Source: Lucinisca nassula (Eukaryota; Mollusca; Bivalvia; Lucinida; Lucinidae). Taken from it: a stretch of 64,000 nt of DNA. Made by a program: the position numbers and the translations under genes. The DNA lies in assembly GCA_963580285.1 (NCBI GenBank), contig OY757011.1, positions 161,993,908 through 162,057,907 on the forward strand, written 5' to 3'. Shown here piece after piece: positions 41,004-49,297 of this stretch. Under the pieces are notes generated by a model that worked only from the letters and a program-made list of their open reading frames with translations, made no database searches and had not been told where the DNA came from. Every line of letters begins with the position of its first letter. The first letter of the stretch is position 1.

Positions 41004-41210
41004 ATTTTGACTCTCAGTAACACCAGAATCACCGTCAGTGGCATTAAGATCGTAGAGGACATTTCCAATAGGTTCATACTGGTTCACTTCAACAGTAACA
41101 AAGTCTGAATGGTTGAATTTGGGTGTAAACTGATTACGAACAATGGTGAACTCAACATTGACTGGTGTCTCTTTGGGATCTATGGACCTGTCATATGCAT
41201 AAACCGTCAG
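41004..41210 (-). CDS. Cadherin exon 8: linker and start of a unit
   Basis: Acceptor tttgtag, donor gtgagtattt, 69 codons, phase 0. It encodes LTVYAYDRSIDPKETPV, then FTIVRNQFTPKFNHSDF and VEVNQYEPIGNVLYDLNATD. The linker carries RNxxxPxF instead of DxNDNxPxF. Confidence 0.92.
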
Positions 41211-41233
41211 CTACAAATACAAACAAAGAAACA

Positions 41234-41475
41234 TTAACCCTCAAGATGCCGAGGAAAAAACATCTGATCATGTCGTCTGCTTAGGTCATCTGCTGAATTT
41301 TTTTGCAAACTTTTAAAAATATTTTCCATACAGGCAAACAGTGTGGACCCAGATCAGACTGCTCCTAGAGGAGCAGTCTGATCTGGGCCCACATTGTTTG
41401 CAAAAATTAGTTTTTAAGTAACCGGCAGACGACAAAGCAGACGACAATTGCCGTGATTGGCATCCTATGGGTTAA
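41234..41475. mobile_element. MITE-F, full length
   Basis: TTAACCCTCAAGATGCCG to GGCATCCTATGGGTTAA; core CAGATCAGACTGCTCCTAG / AGGAGCAGTCTGATCTG. Confidence 0.82.
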
Positions 41476-41499
41476 GAGAATGTACATACTGTACTGGTT

Positions 41500-41771
41500 G
41501 CAATTTTTTTTTTTTTTTTTACAAAAGTATGTGTGTGCTCTGAATATGGATAGTAGCTGCTCATTAGAGCTGCCTCAATGAGGCGGTTCTAACAAGTTAC
41601 CACAATCTACATTTCAGAGCAGAAATAAGAAGAATAATATATACCCCAAACAGCATCCACAATCTTTTTTTGGACTAGAAATAAGAAAAATATCAAACAT
41701 TTTCATCTGAAAAATGCTTTCTAGAGGTAAGAAAGATGCCATTTTTGCACATTGGTGGGTTATCAAAATGG
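41500..41771. mobile_element. MITE-A, partly duplicated
   Basis: Core GAGCTGCCTCAATGAGGCGG; the right side repeats the GAGCAGAAATAAG / GACTAGAAATAAG arm. Confidence 0.65.
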
Positions 41772-41888
41772 GAAGAAATCAACTATGCTTAAAACGTAAG
41801 AATTCACAACTGAGCCATAATTAGCAAAAATGCGTATAGAATTTTATGTATGAAGGGAAATTGCTACCCTTTCAGACAAGCCTACATG

Positions 41889-42105
41889 TTAACCCTTTTT
41901 GTACCAAATGGAATCTTCCTCCTTGTATATAGCAGGGGTCCATTTCAAAATTTAGTGGTTTCAGGTTGTGTTTTCTTCAAATTTTTATTTGGAAAATGAC
42001 TGAACTTTTAGCAAACAGTGGAGGCCCTGATCAGACGCCGTTGATCTGGACCTGCACTGTTTGCCCGGGTATCCTTTTTGGGGTTTCCAGTACAAAATGG
42101 GTTAA
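41889..42105. mobile_element. MITE-E, full length, shortened core
   Basis: TTAACCCTTTTTGTACC to AGTACAAAATGGGTTAA. The core is cut to GATCAGACGCCGTTGATC: the right inner arm is deleted. Confidence 0.8.
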
Positions 42106-42292
42106 CCCTTAAACTGCTAGTCATGACATTTGCAAATGTCATTTCAAATGTTTGTGTCTTATTTTTCAGCGACAACAAGGCTTGACATTACATGTGAATC
42201 ACCTGCCCAGCATGATTTGTCAAGCTTTTTTGTTGAAAAATAATTCTTTTTTTTCTGCTCTAGAAGTTTCTGTGATGCTTTAACGGTAAATT
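42106..42292. mobile_element. MITE-K
   Basis: CAAGGCTTGACATTACATGT and GATTTGTCAAGCTTTTTTG around CACCTGCCCAGC; it shares the TTAA of the preceding MITE-E. Confidence 0.55.
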
Positions 42293-42409
42293 AAGTCTTT
42301 TTTTGTGTCCCTTTTCAATAAAGACCTACTCTTAAAACAAGCACCAACTCCTAAGGAGCCGCAACCTTCATGGAATCATAGCCCCGCCCACTGTCTGAAT
42401 GATCACTGA

Positions 42410-42520
42410 AAATGACGATGATGATGATGATTTCCTGTTTAATGACACTTCAACCTGCTTTATGGGTCATAAGCGTCTAAAAGTTGATGATCAGAAATCA
42501 TTGATTATAAGCAGGCTGTT
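42410..42520 (-). mobile_element. LINE 3' tail, same family as 49148-54960
   Basis: GATGATGATGATTTCCTGTT, then CAACCTGCTTTATGGGTCAT and AAGCGTCTAAAAG, as at 49150-49220. Confidence 0.65.
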
Positions 42521-42611
42521 TAAAGAAATAATGCTAGAATGATAAATCTTAAGACAATAAAGATAAATCTTATGACAAAGGCCGATCATTGTAAAAGGTA
42601 ATTTCATTTCT

Positions 42612-42790
42612 TAACTTTAGTGCTACCTTTGCAGACCAAGATCAGATGGCAGAAGCCATCTCATCAGGATCTACGCTGTTTGTAATTAAGTGTGTGAATG
42701 TGAATGAATTTATTATATCATGTAATTTGAATGGAACATAATCAGATATGGGTGTGGCTAATTTAATTGATTCAGCAGGACCAATGTTAA
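42612..42790. mobile_element. MITE-D, shortened
   Basis: Core GATCAGATGGCAGAAGCC (loop lost); right end CAGCAGGACCAATGTTAA. Confidence 0.65.
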
Positions 42791-42829
42791 CAATATGCAT
42801 GCTGGCTATTTTTTTTCAACAGACAACAT

Positions 42830-42950
42830 TTTGAAATATTTTTCATATTTTTCCTTGCAACCAGGATTTGACATTTCATCCAAATCATCTCCATAGGAGA
42901 CAAATAGCATGAGATGTCAAGTCCTGTTTGCTGGGAAAAATAAGAAATAG
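42830..42950. mobile_element. MITE-K
   Basis: CAACCAGGATTTGACATTTC mirrored by GAGATGTCAAGTCCTGTTTG. Confidence 0.55.
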
Positions 42951-43110
42951 AGAATACCAGGTTCGTGTCTTTTGATATCAAGTTTATCAGGCAATGCTTC
43001 GGGAACGCTTGTAGAATCGCGAGGCTTGCCGAGCGATTCTACATGCGTTCTCGAAGCCGAGCCTGATAAACTTGATATCAAATGATACGAATCTGGTATT
43101 CTATTTATCA
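42951..43110. repeat. Large imperfect palindrome, arms about 75 bp
   Basis: AGAATACCAGGTTCGTGTC and TTTGATATCAAGTTTATCAG on the left are mirrored by CTGATAAACTTGATATCAAA and GAATCTGGTATTCT on the right; the centre is GTAGAATCGCGAGG / GAGCGATTCTAC. Confidence 0.8.
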
Positions 43111-43435
43111 GTTTATCCCCCTGAAAACCCTTTAAATTGGCAATTTTCGATCACTTACCGATTGTCCTAAGTGCGTCCCAACATTCCGGTGCGGAATACA
43201 ATCGACCAGTATAATTACTATCATCTGACCTTTATTTTTCTTTTGATAATTTTCAATGTAATTTTTTCGATTTTTCTAGTAATAATAACATTTTGGCCAT
43301 TTATCGGGTTGTCCGGTTCATTAAAAAAAGTGCAATGTCACGTTGACGTGATAAAGCTCACTTGTCCTGAGATAGCATATCTTTATCAGGTCAATGTGTT
43401 ACAATGCACTATACATAGGGGGTAACTGATAAAAA
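43103..43435. mobile_element. Candidate DNA transposon fragment
   Basis: TTTATCAGTTTATCCCCC at the left and GGGGGTAACTGATAAA at the right are inverted matches about 330 bp apart. It may form one unit with the palindrome before it. Confidence 0.5.
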
Positions 43436-43478
43436 TACCAACATTAGCCCAGAGCGTGGTAAAGGCTAAACAACCTAC

Positions 43479-43820
43479 ATTAAACTGATCTGGAGGAGGG
43501 TTTCTGGTTGTGAGTGGTTTTGCAACATATATTTCTCCTGTTGTTTGACTCAACGTGAAAAATGGACGTATATCTTCAGTGCGTATGTCCGAACTCAATC
43601 GGTAGTATATTCTCGAACCAGGACTATCTACAGGATCATCATCTTTGGCAAAGACACGCTGCACCATAGTATCCACATCGGTATATTCGGAAATCCTGAC
43701 TCTGTAGATATCTTGCAGGAAGTATGGGTAATTGGGGTTGCGCTTTACTGTGATGGCAATATCTACGGTAGAGGTACATGCTGCTGCATCCCTGCTGGTA
43801 TCCTTGGCAGTTACTTGAAA
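43479..43820 (-). CDS. Cadherin exon 7: largest exon, most of one unit
   Basis: Acceptor gctttcag, donor gtaggttg, 114 codons, phase 0. It encodes FQVTAKDTSRDAAAC, then ITVKRNPNYPYF at the linker, VRISEYTDVDTMVQRVFAKD and FTLSQTTGEIYVA. KRNPNYPYF again replaces the calcium linker. It is twice the usual exon length here, so an intron has probably been lost (or was never gained). Confidence 0.93.
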
Positions 43821-43878
43821 CTGAAAGCAGAAAATATCATTACAATTCCATGATCATGTCATACAATGCATGTACAGT

Positions 43879-44176
43879 TTTGTTTGATTTGAGGTTTAAC
43901 GTCCCTGTCAACACTGTAAAGGTCATTCTGAAGACGTTGCTTCCAATTTTGTGGGACTTTTACCCGACATTGAGATGAAATGACATCTCAAGCCCTGTTG
44001 CCCAATGAAACCAATAGGGTTTATAAGCATGGACGGTCTGACTCGTGCGCACCGCTTTGCCTGGGCAGGCTTTGATCCTCCATGCAGTTTACCAGTACTC
44101 GTGTGCGGGTCGGATTCAGCTCTGCGTGGAAGCATCATGCAGCCCATATATTTCTTCAAGCCCCGATGGGCGGGGG
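43879..44176 (-). mobile_element. SINE-1, full length
   Basis: GTTTGATTTGAGGTTTAACG to CCCCGATGGGCGGGGGC; one of the most complete copies. Confidence 0.83.
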
Positions 44177-44187
44177 CAGTGCATGTA

Positions 44188-44393
44188 CAGTGAAACTCCG
44201 CTATTAAGACCACCTAAAATTAAGACTAATTTTCCTTTAAAAAGCTTATTTAGAAGGGTGCAGTTATTCTTTCTTCGTGTTTTCTGCACAACATATCCTC
44301 TGGTCAAGAACCACCTTTGGGACTGTTCAAAAGTGGTCTTAAAGACCACTTTTGAACAGTCCCAAAGGTGGTCTTAATAGAGGAATTTTACTG
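44188..44393. mobile_element. MITE-J, full length
   Basis: CAGTGAAACTCCGCTATTAA to GAGGAATTTTACTG; TA on both sides within TGTACA. Perfect core TTCAAAAGTGGTCTT / AAGACCACTTTTGAA. Confidence 0.83.
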
Positions 44394-44454
44394 TACATGT
44401 AAAGTGGGATTGCATGTACGTGCGCATTGGGGTAAACAAGGTTGTCAACTGCAA

Positions 44455-44660
44455 AGACTATGATACTGTTGCCAATTATTAGGACAGATACGCCTAAGCA
44501 AACAGTGCAGACCCAGATTAGACTGCTCTTAAAGGAGCAGACTGATCAGGGTTAACAAAAATTGCCATTCTGTCTGCACTTTGTGGAATCCTTGCTGGAT
44601 CATGAAACAAACAGGAGAATTACAGCGAGTCCTTAAGTTGTCCGATTTTTCACTTTAGTT
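44455..44660. mobile_element. MITE-G, reversed
   Basis: AGGACAGATACGCCTAAGC, core GATTAGACTGCTCTTAA / GGAGCAGACTGATC, then GCCATTCTGTCTGCAC and GAATTACAGCGAGTCC. Confidence 0.65.
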
Positions 44661-44716
44661 AAAGATGTGTGAAAAAAAAGAATCAATCATTATTGTTCAG
44701 AGCTGACTGAGCCGCC

Positions 44717-44962
44717 CAGGGGCCAGTTGTTCAAAGCATTGTTAGTTTAACGAGCTCGTTAGCGGTCATATTGTTAAATCTTCTAGCAAGTACAATATTG
44801 TAGATTTTGGTATTTTTTGCTGAAAAAATGTGAGCAGCTTTTGCATCCGCAAAAGCTGCTCACATTTCAGCAAAAATTTCAGCATATTTGCCATATTTAA
44901 TGATCAAAGTTTTAACGATACGTTAACTAACGACGTCATTAGATTTGAACAACTGGCCCCTG
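44717..44962. mobile_element. MITE-H, full length
   Basis: CAGGGGCCAGTTGTTCAAA to TTTGAACAACTGGCCCCTG. Central hairpin GTGAGCAGCTTTTGC / GCAAAAGCTGCTCAC. CAGGGG ends are hAT-like, but no 8-bp duplication is visible. Confidence 0.83.
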
Positions 44963-44976
44963 ATCAGCAAAGCAAT

Positions 44977-45214
44977 TTAACCTTTTTGTACCAAATGGAA
45001 TCTTCAACCTTATATATAGCACAAGTCCATTTCAAAATTTAGGGGTGCCTGGTTGTGTCTTCTTCAAAATTTATTTGGAAAATGGCTGATTTTTTTTTTT
45101 TTTTTTTTGCAAACAGGATAGGCTCTGATCAGATGCCTCAAGAATGTGGCGTCTGATCTGGGCCTGCACTGCTTGTCAATTACTGGTTTTGTGGTTTCTG
45201 GTAAAAAATGGGTT
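44977..45214. mobile_element. MITE-E
   Basis: TTAACCTTTTTGTACCAAAT to GGTAAAAAATGGGTT; core GATCAGATGCCTCAAG / TGTGGCGTCTGATC. Confidence 0.72.
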
Positions 45215-45314
45215 CACCACAGTAAATTATACTCTTCTCTATATACAAAAAAATCCACATTTCTCTATATAAGAATGTATCGCAAGTATTTTCATTTTGA
45301 TTTGTATTCCGTTC

Positions 45315-45491
45315 TTTGGCCCTTTCAAATATAAATGAAAGATTATTTCACTTATTTCTAGCTGATCGTTAACCAGAGATGGACGAGAAAAAAAATCTGA
45401 CTTCACTGCAGAACTTGGCACCTCAAATGTGCACCTAGCCTACAGCAGTGCGAGACCTAGCACTCCTATACTCTAGGCCAAGGGGGCCTGT
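45315..45491 (-). mobile_element. SINE-3
   Basis: TGAAAGATTATTTCACTTA, GACTTCACTGCAGAACTTGG and CTCTAGGCCAAGGGGGCC. Confidence 0.62.
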
Positions 45492-45495
45492 ACCC

Positions 45496-45632
45496 CTTAA
45501 AGTGCTGTGGAAAAATCAGACAGACAACAATTTTTTTTTTTTTCTTCTTACTTTTCGGAGAAAAAAAATTAATATTCCATGTGAATCATCTGACAATTCA
45601 CCTGAAATATCAAGCCTTATTTTCCCTGAAAA
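45496..45632. mobile_element. MITE-K
   Basis: TTAATATTCCATGTGAATC mirrored by ATTCACCTGAAATATCAAG. Confidence 0.5.
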
Positions 45633-45641
45633 ATAATAAAA

Positions 45642-45920
45642 CATCACGTGAACAAGTCCGTGAAATGAACACCCCCTTACACCCCAGTTTGTATAGAGAA
45701 AACTGGGGTTTACGGGGGTAAACATTATTTTTCTTATTTTTATTCCAAGACATAGGTTGTGGGTACTCGTTAGAACCGCCTCACTGAGGCGGTTCTAACG
45801 AGCACCCTCAACCTATGTTTAGAGCATTTATAAGAAAATTATCAAGGATTTTCACCAGAAAAGTACCCATTTAGAAGATGTGAAAAATGCACTAGGACGC
45901 ACGGGTTAGTTATCGTAATG
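45642..45920. mobile_element. MITE-A, full length
   Basis: CATCACGTGAACAAGTCCGT to GTTAGTTATCGTAATG; perfect core TCGTTAGAACCGCCTCA / TGAGGCGGTTCTAACGA. Confidence 0.85.
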
Positions 45921-45971
45921 AGCACTGAAATTACCATCTCCCAACTGTAGTTTCCACTTGAAGTGTCCATA

Positions 45972-46346
45972 CAGTCCACCCTCTTTATACCGACATTCGC
46001 TATAACGACAAAACTCGTTATAACTGTATTTTGAATGGAATGACTACTTAGCTAAAGGCTAAGCCTTGGTTCCGAGCGGCATGGGCTTCCTTCGGGTTGG
46101 AATTGCACAAATTGAGTCCACAGCATGAAAGATACTCCAAGAAACAAATGTGATAGACATTTGTTAGAATCGCCTCACAGAGGCGATTCTAACAAATGTC
46201 TATCACATTTGTTTCTTGGAGTAATAATGGAGGAAAGACCTTTTATTACCTATCATACTCCAAACTGGAATTCATTATAACGGCAAATTCTTTATAATGG
46301 TACAATAATACGGGACAAATACTGTCCTTATAATGAGGCGCCTCTG
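45972..46346. mobile_element. MITE-C, best copy
   Basis: CAGTCCACCCTCTTTATACC to AATGAGGCGCCTCTG, TA on both sides. Core TTGTTAGAATCGCCTCA / GAGGCGATTCTAACAA, with outer arms ATGTGATAGACA / TGTCTATCACAT. Confidence 0.83.
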
Positions 46347-46438
46347 TATTTATAATGGTCAGACACTCTAACCTGGGGGTCTGCCATGCTTTTGAACAAT
46401 TAAAGGAAATATTTCCAAGTGTTGATCACAAATCATAC

Positions 46439-46561
46439 CTGGTAGCTTCTGGATTGATCAGTGTAGAGTTCAGAGTTTGTCACAATCCATCCAGAAGTTG
46501 GCTGTATTGTAAACAACATCGTGGCCGGCTCATTGCTGATTACACCATATTCAACAGTATC
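46439..46561 (-). CDS. Cadherin exon 6: middle of a cadherin-type unit
   Basis: Acceptor acttgcag, donor gtatgattt, 41 codons, phase 0. It encodes DTVEYGVISNEPATMLFTI and TSGWIVTNSELYTDQSRSYQ. Confidence 0.87.
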
Positions 46562-46620
46562 CTGCAAGTAAATGTTCAAATGTTCAAATGAGTTGGCAAG
46601 CTAACACATCCATATGACAT

Positions 46621-46914
46621 CATTATGAAAACCACAACGAAAACAAGCCTATATAATTTTGACCCCCTTGAACCCCACTTTTATATAGTAAAACTGGGGT
46701 TTCCGGGGGTATCCCTTATTTTTCTTATTTCTGCTCTAATATATAGATTTTGGGTACTCGTTAGAACCACCTCAATGAGGCGGTTCTAATGAGTGCCCAC
46801 AATCTATATTTTAGAGCAGAAATAAGAAAATTATCACAATTTTTCATCATAAAATTTTCATTTTTTTCGGCGATAAAGGTGGCAATGTATTTGTATGGGC
46901 ATGTTTGCGTAATG
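46621..46914. mobile_element. MITE-A
   Basis: CATTATGAAAACCACAACG to GGGCATGTTTGCGTAATG; core TCGTTAGAACCACCTCA / TGAGGCGGTTCTAATGA. Confidence 0.82.
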
Positions 46915-47058
46915 AAGCCTGTACAAATGCATTGAAAAAATTAACAACAAAAACTTCAAGATGAAAATTGGTTATATTTTTCTTATTTCTGCTCAAAATA
47001 GAGCAGAAATAAGAAAAAAGTTTACCCCTGTAAACCCCAGTTTTACTGAATAGAAGTG
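46915..47058. mobile_element. MITE-A lacking the core hairpin
   Basis: Both flanks are normal MITE-A (TTTTTCTTATTTCTGCTC; GAGCAGAAATAAGAAAA), but they are joined by AAAATA: the roughly 70-bp hairpin is missing cleanly. Confidence 0.8.
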
Positions 47059-47428
47059 ATGCAGAGGAAAACCATGGAAGTACATGGACAGAAGAAATTA
47101 CCAATGCCATGTACTCATTTGCATTCTACAGGTACATGAACATCAGGCAGGTGCATGAACAATAAAAACAGCAAAATATTAATGAACTGCATTCTCTAAG
47201 CACATTAATAATAAAGGTAACAATGCCTTACGCAAATGTATCTTGTTCAATTTACAAGAAAATTATATTCAATTTTGATCCACAAAAATACAGCTATCTT
47301 CTAACATTTTACAGAATCCCATATGATACTCATGTTTCCTGATTCCATACCACAATCCTTTGAGCATGACTAGCTTTGTGATCGGCATTTGCTATGACGT
47401 TGTAAAGCAGCCATATGTAATGCAGAAC
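47059..47428. other. Intronic stretch with a short duplicated host segment
   Basis: 47340-47420 resembles 40680-40735 (ATGACTAGCT, GCATTTGCTA). Otherwise nothing recognised. Confidence 0.45.
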
Positions 47429-47650
47429 CAGGGGTCAGTTGTTCAAAGCATCGTTAGCTTAACTAGCTCGTTAGTGGTCATATTGTTAAGTGTTCTAGCA
47501 AGTACAATATTGTAAATTTTGGTATTTTTGCTGAAAAAATGTGAGCAGCTTTTGCGCCAGCAAAAATTTCAGCATATTTGCCATATTTCATGATCAAAGT
47601 TTTAACGATACGTTAACTAACGACGTCGTTAGTTTTGAACAACTGGCCCC
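47429..47650. mobile_element. MITE-H, half of core deleted
   Basis: CAGGGGTCAGTTGTTCAAA to TTTTGAACAACTGGCCCC; GTGAGCAGCTTTTGC is present, its mirror arm is missing. Confidence 0.78.
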
Positions 47651-47697
47651 AGATGTGTAAAGTTATCACCTTAATTACATATAATACATAATGTCAT

Positions 47698-47892
47698 CTA
47701 AGCCTGTCCAGGAACCATGTGCGAGGCGGACCGTCCATGCTAATAAACCCTATTGGTTTCATGGGCGACAGGGCTTGAGATGTCATTTCATCTCAATGTC
47801 GGGTAAAAGTCCCACAAAATTGGAAGCAACGTCTCCAAAATGACCTTTACAGTGTTGACGGGGACATTAAACCTCAAATCAACCAACCAAAC
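47698..47892 (+). mobile_element. SINE-1, 5' truncated
   Basis: CTAAGCCTGTCCAGGAACC to GGACATTAAACCTCAAATC and a CAACCAACCAAAC tail. Confidence 0.78.
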
Positions 47893-47918
47893 AATGTCAT
47901 ATTTACCCGCTTATCTGA

Positions 47919-48206
47919 GTGAGTGTTTGAGTTTTATGTCCCACCAACAGCTAAGGTCATACGGAGACGGGACCTAGGTTTATAGACTCCTCCGAAAGTC
48001 TGGAGAAGCCTGGGATCGATCCTGCGACCCCTGGTTTACAAGGCGAGTAGCGTAACCACTACACCAGGGAGGCTTCTTTCTATATTTTTATATTTGAAAA
48101 ATGACTACCAGAATCATTGAGTGAGTGTTTGAGTTTTACATCTCACCAACAGCTAAGGTCATACGGAGAAGGGACCTCGGTTTAAAGACTCATCCGAAAG
48201 TTTGAA
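47919..48206 (-). mobile_element. SINE-4, one full copy and one fragment
   Basis: 47919-48074 on the minus strand reads GCCTCCCTGGTGTAGTGGTT (A-box), GGGGTCGCAGGATCGATCCC (B-box-like) and ends in TCACTC. 48117-48206 repeats its 3' half. Confidence 0.78.
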
Positions 48207-48388
48207 CTACCGGAATCAGGGCAGACGATTCATATTATTTCAAGCCTAATTTTCACAGAAAAAGAAAAATGCTCTCCGAAAATGCCGTCTGCTAGTCGCG
48301 AATAGTAGTCATAGGGTTAAAGTACCTTTGAAACTTACACACACATGCTTGCACGCAAACACCCACCTACTTATCTTATATTACATAC

Positions 48389-48571
48389 CCCATCATCATC
48401 CCTAGCAGATACCATAACAACACGTGTACCCTTAGTTACGGTCTCATTTATAACAGCAGTAAATGGTGACTGTGTGAATCTAGGACATCCTGGATTGCGC
48501 ATCACATGCACCGTCACTGTAATGGAATCCCGCCGTGGGTCAGGTCCACCATCCTCAGCAACTACTAGTAA
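48389..48571 (-). CDS. Cadherin exon 5: linker and start of a unit
   Basis: Acceptor tgttccag, donor gtatgtaata, 61 codons, phase 0. It encodes LLVVAEDGGPDPRRD, VTVHVMRNPGCPRFTQ and VVMVSARDDDG. MRNPGCPRF replaces DxNDNxPxF. Confidence 0.93.
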
Positions 48572-48591
48572 CTGGAACAGACAAGACAATT

Positions 48592-48850
48592 CATTACGAA
48601 ATCATGCCTATACAAATACATTGTAATAATTTTAAGATGAAAAATTGTGATATTTTTCTTATTTCTGCTCATAATATAGGTTGTGGGTACACGTTAGAAC
48701 CGCCTCAATGAGGCGGTTCTAACGAGTACCCACAATCTACATTTTAAAGCAGACATAAGAAAAATAAGCTTTACCCATATAAACCCCTGTTTTACCAGAT
48801 AAAAGTGGGATTCAAGAGGGTCAAAATTATACAGGTGTGTTTTTGTGATG
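48592..48850. mobile_element. MITE-A near a splice acceptor
   Basis: CATTACGAAATCATGCCTAT to GGTGTGTTTTTGTGATG; perfect core GTTAGAACCGCCTCA / TGAGGCGGTTCTAAC. Its edge is 20 bp from exon 5, so the branch point of that intron may lie inside it. Confidence 0.82.
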
Positions 48851-48892
48851 TGGTGAAACCGAAGAATAATCATTGCAAAAAATAAGGGAGTT

Positions 48893-49147
48893 TTGTTTGT
48901 TTGATTTGAGGTTTAACATCACCATCAACACTATTGGTCATTTTGGAGACATTGCTTCTTGGTTTTGACATCTCAAGCCCTGATGCACAATGAAACCAAT
49001 AAGGTTAATATGCATGGACAGTCTGACTCACACTACTTTTCCTGGGCAGGCTTAGAAGCAGTTAACCAGTACTCATGAGCGGTCAGTTTCAGCTTTGCAT
49101 GGAAGCGTCATGCAGCCCAATCTATTTCTTCAAGCCCCGATGGGCGG
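48893..49147 (-). mobile_element. SINE-1, target of the LINE insertion
   Basis: GTTTGATTTGAGGTTTAACA to GCCCCGATGGGCGG. The last 14 bp reappear at 54961-54974, followed by the remaining GGGCC. Confidence 0.82.
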
Positions 49148-49297
49148 TTGATGATGATGATGATTTCGTGTTTAACGACGCGTCAACCCTCTTTGTGGGT
49201 CATAAGCGTCAAACGGTTGATGGTTAAACGGCATGAATAATTATGATAATATTAAAAGTAAAAAGTCAGAATGATAATGTATAAAAATCTGAAACAG

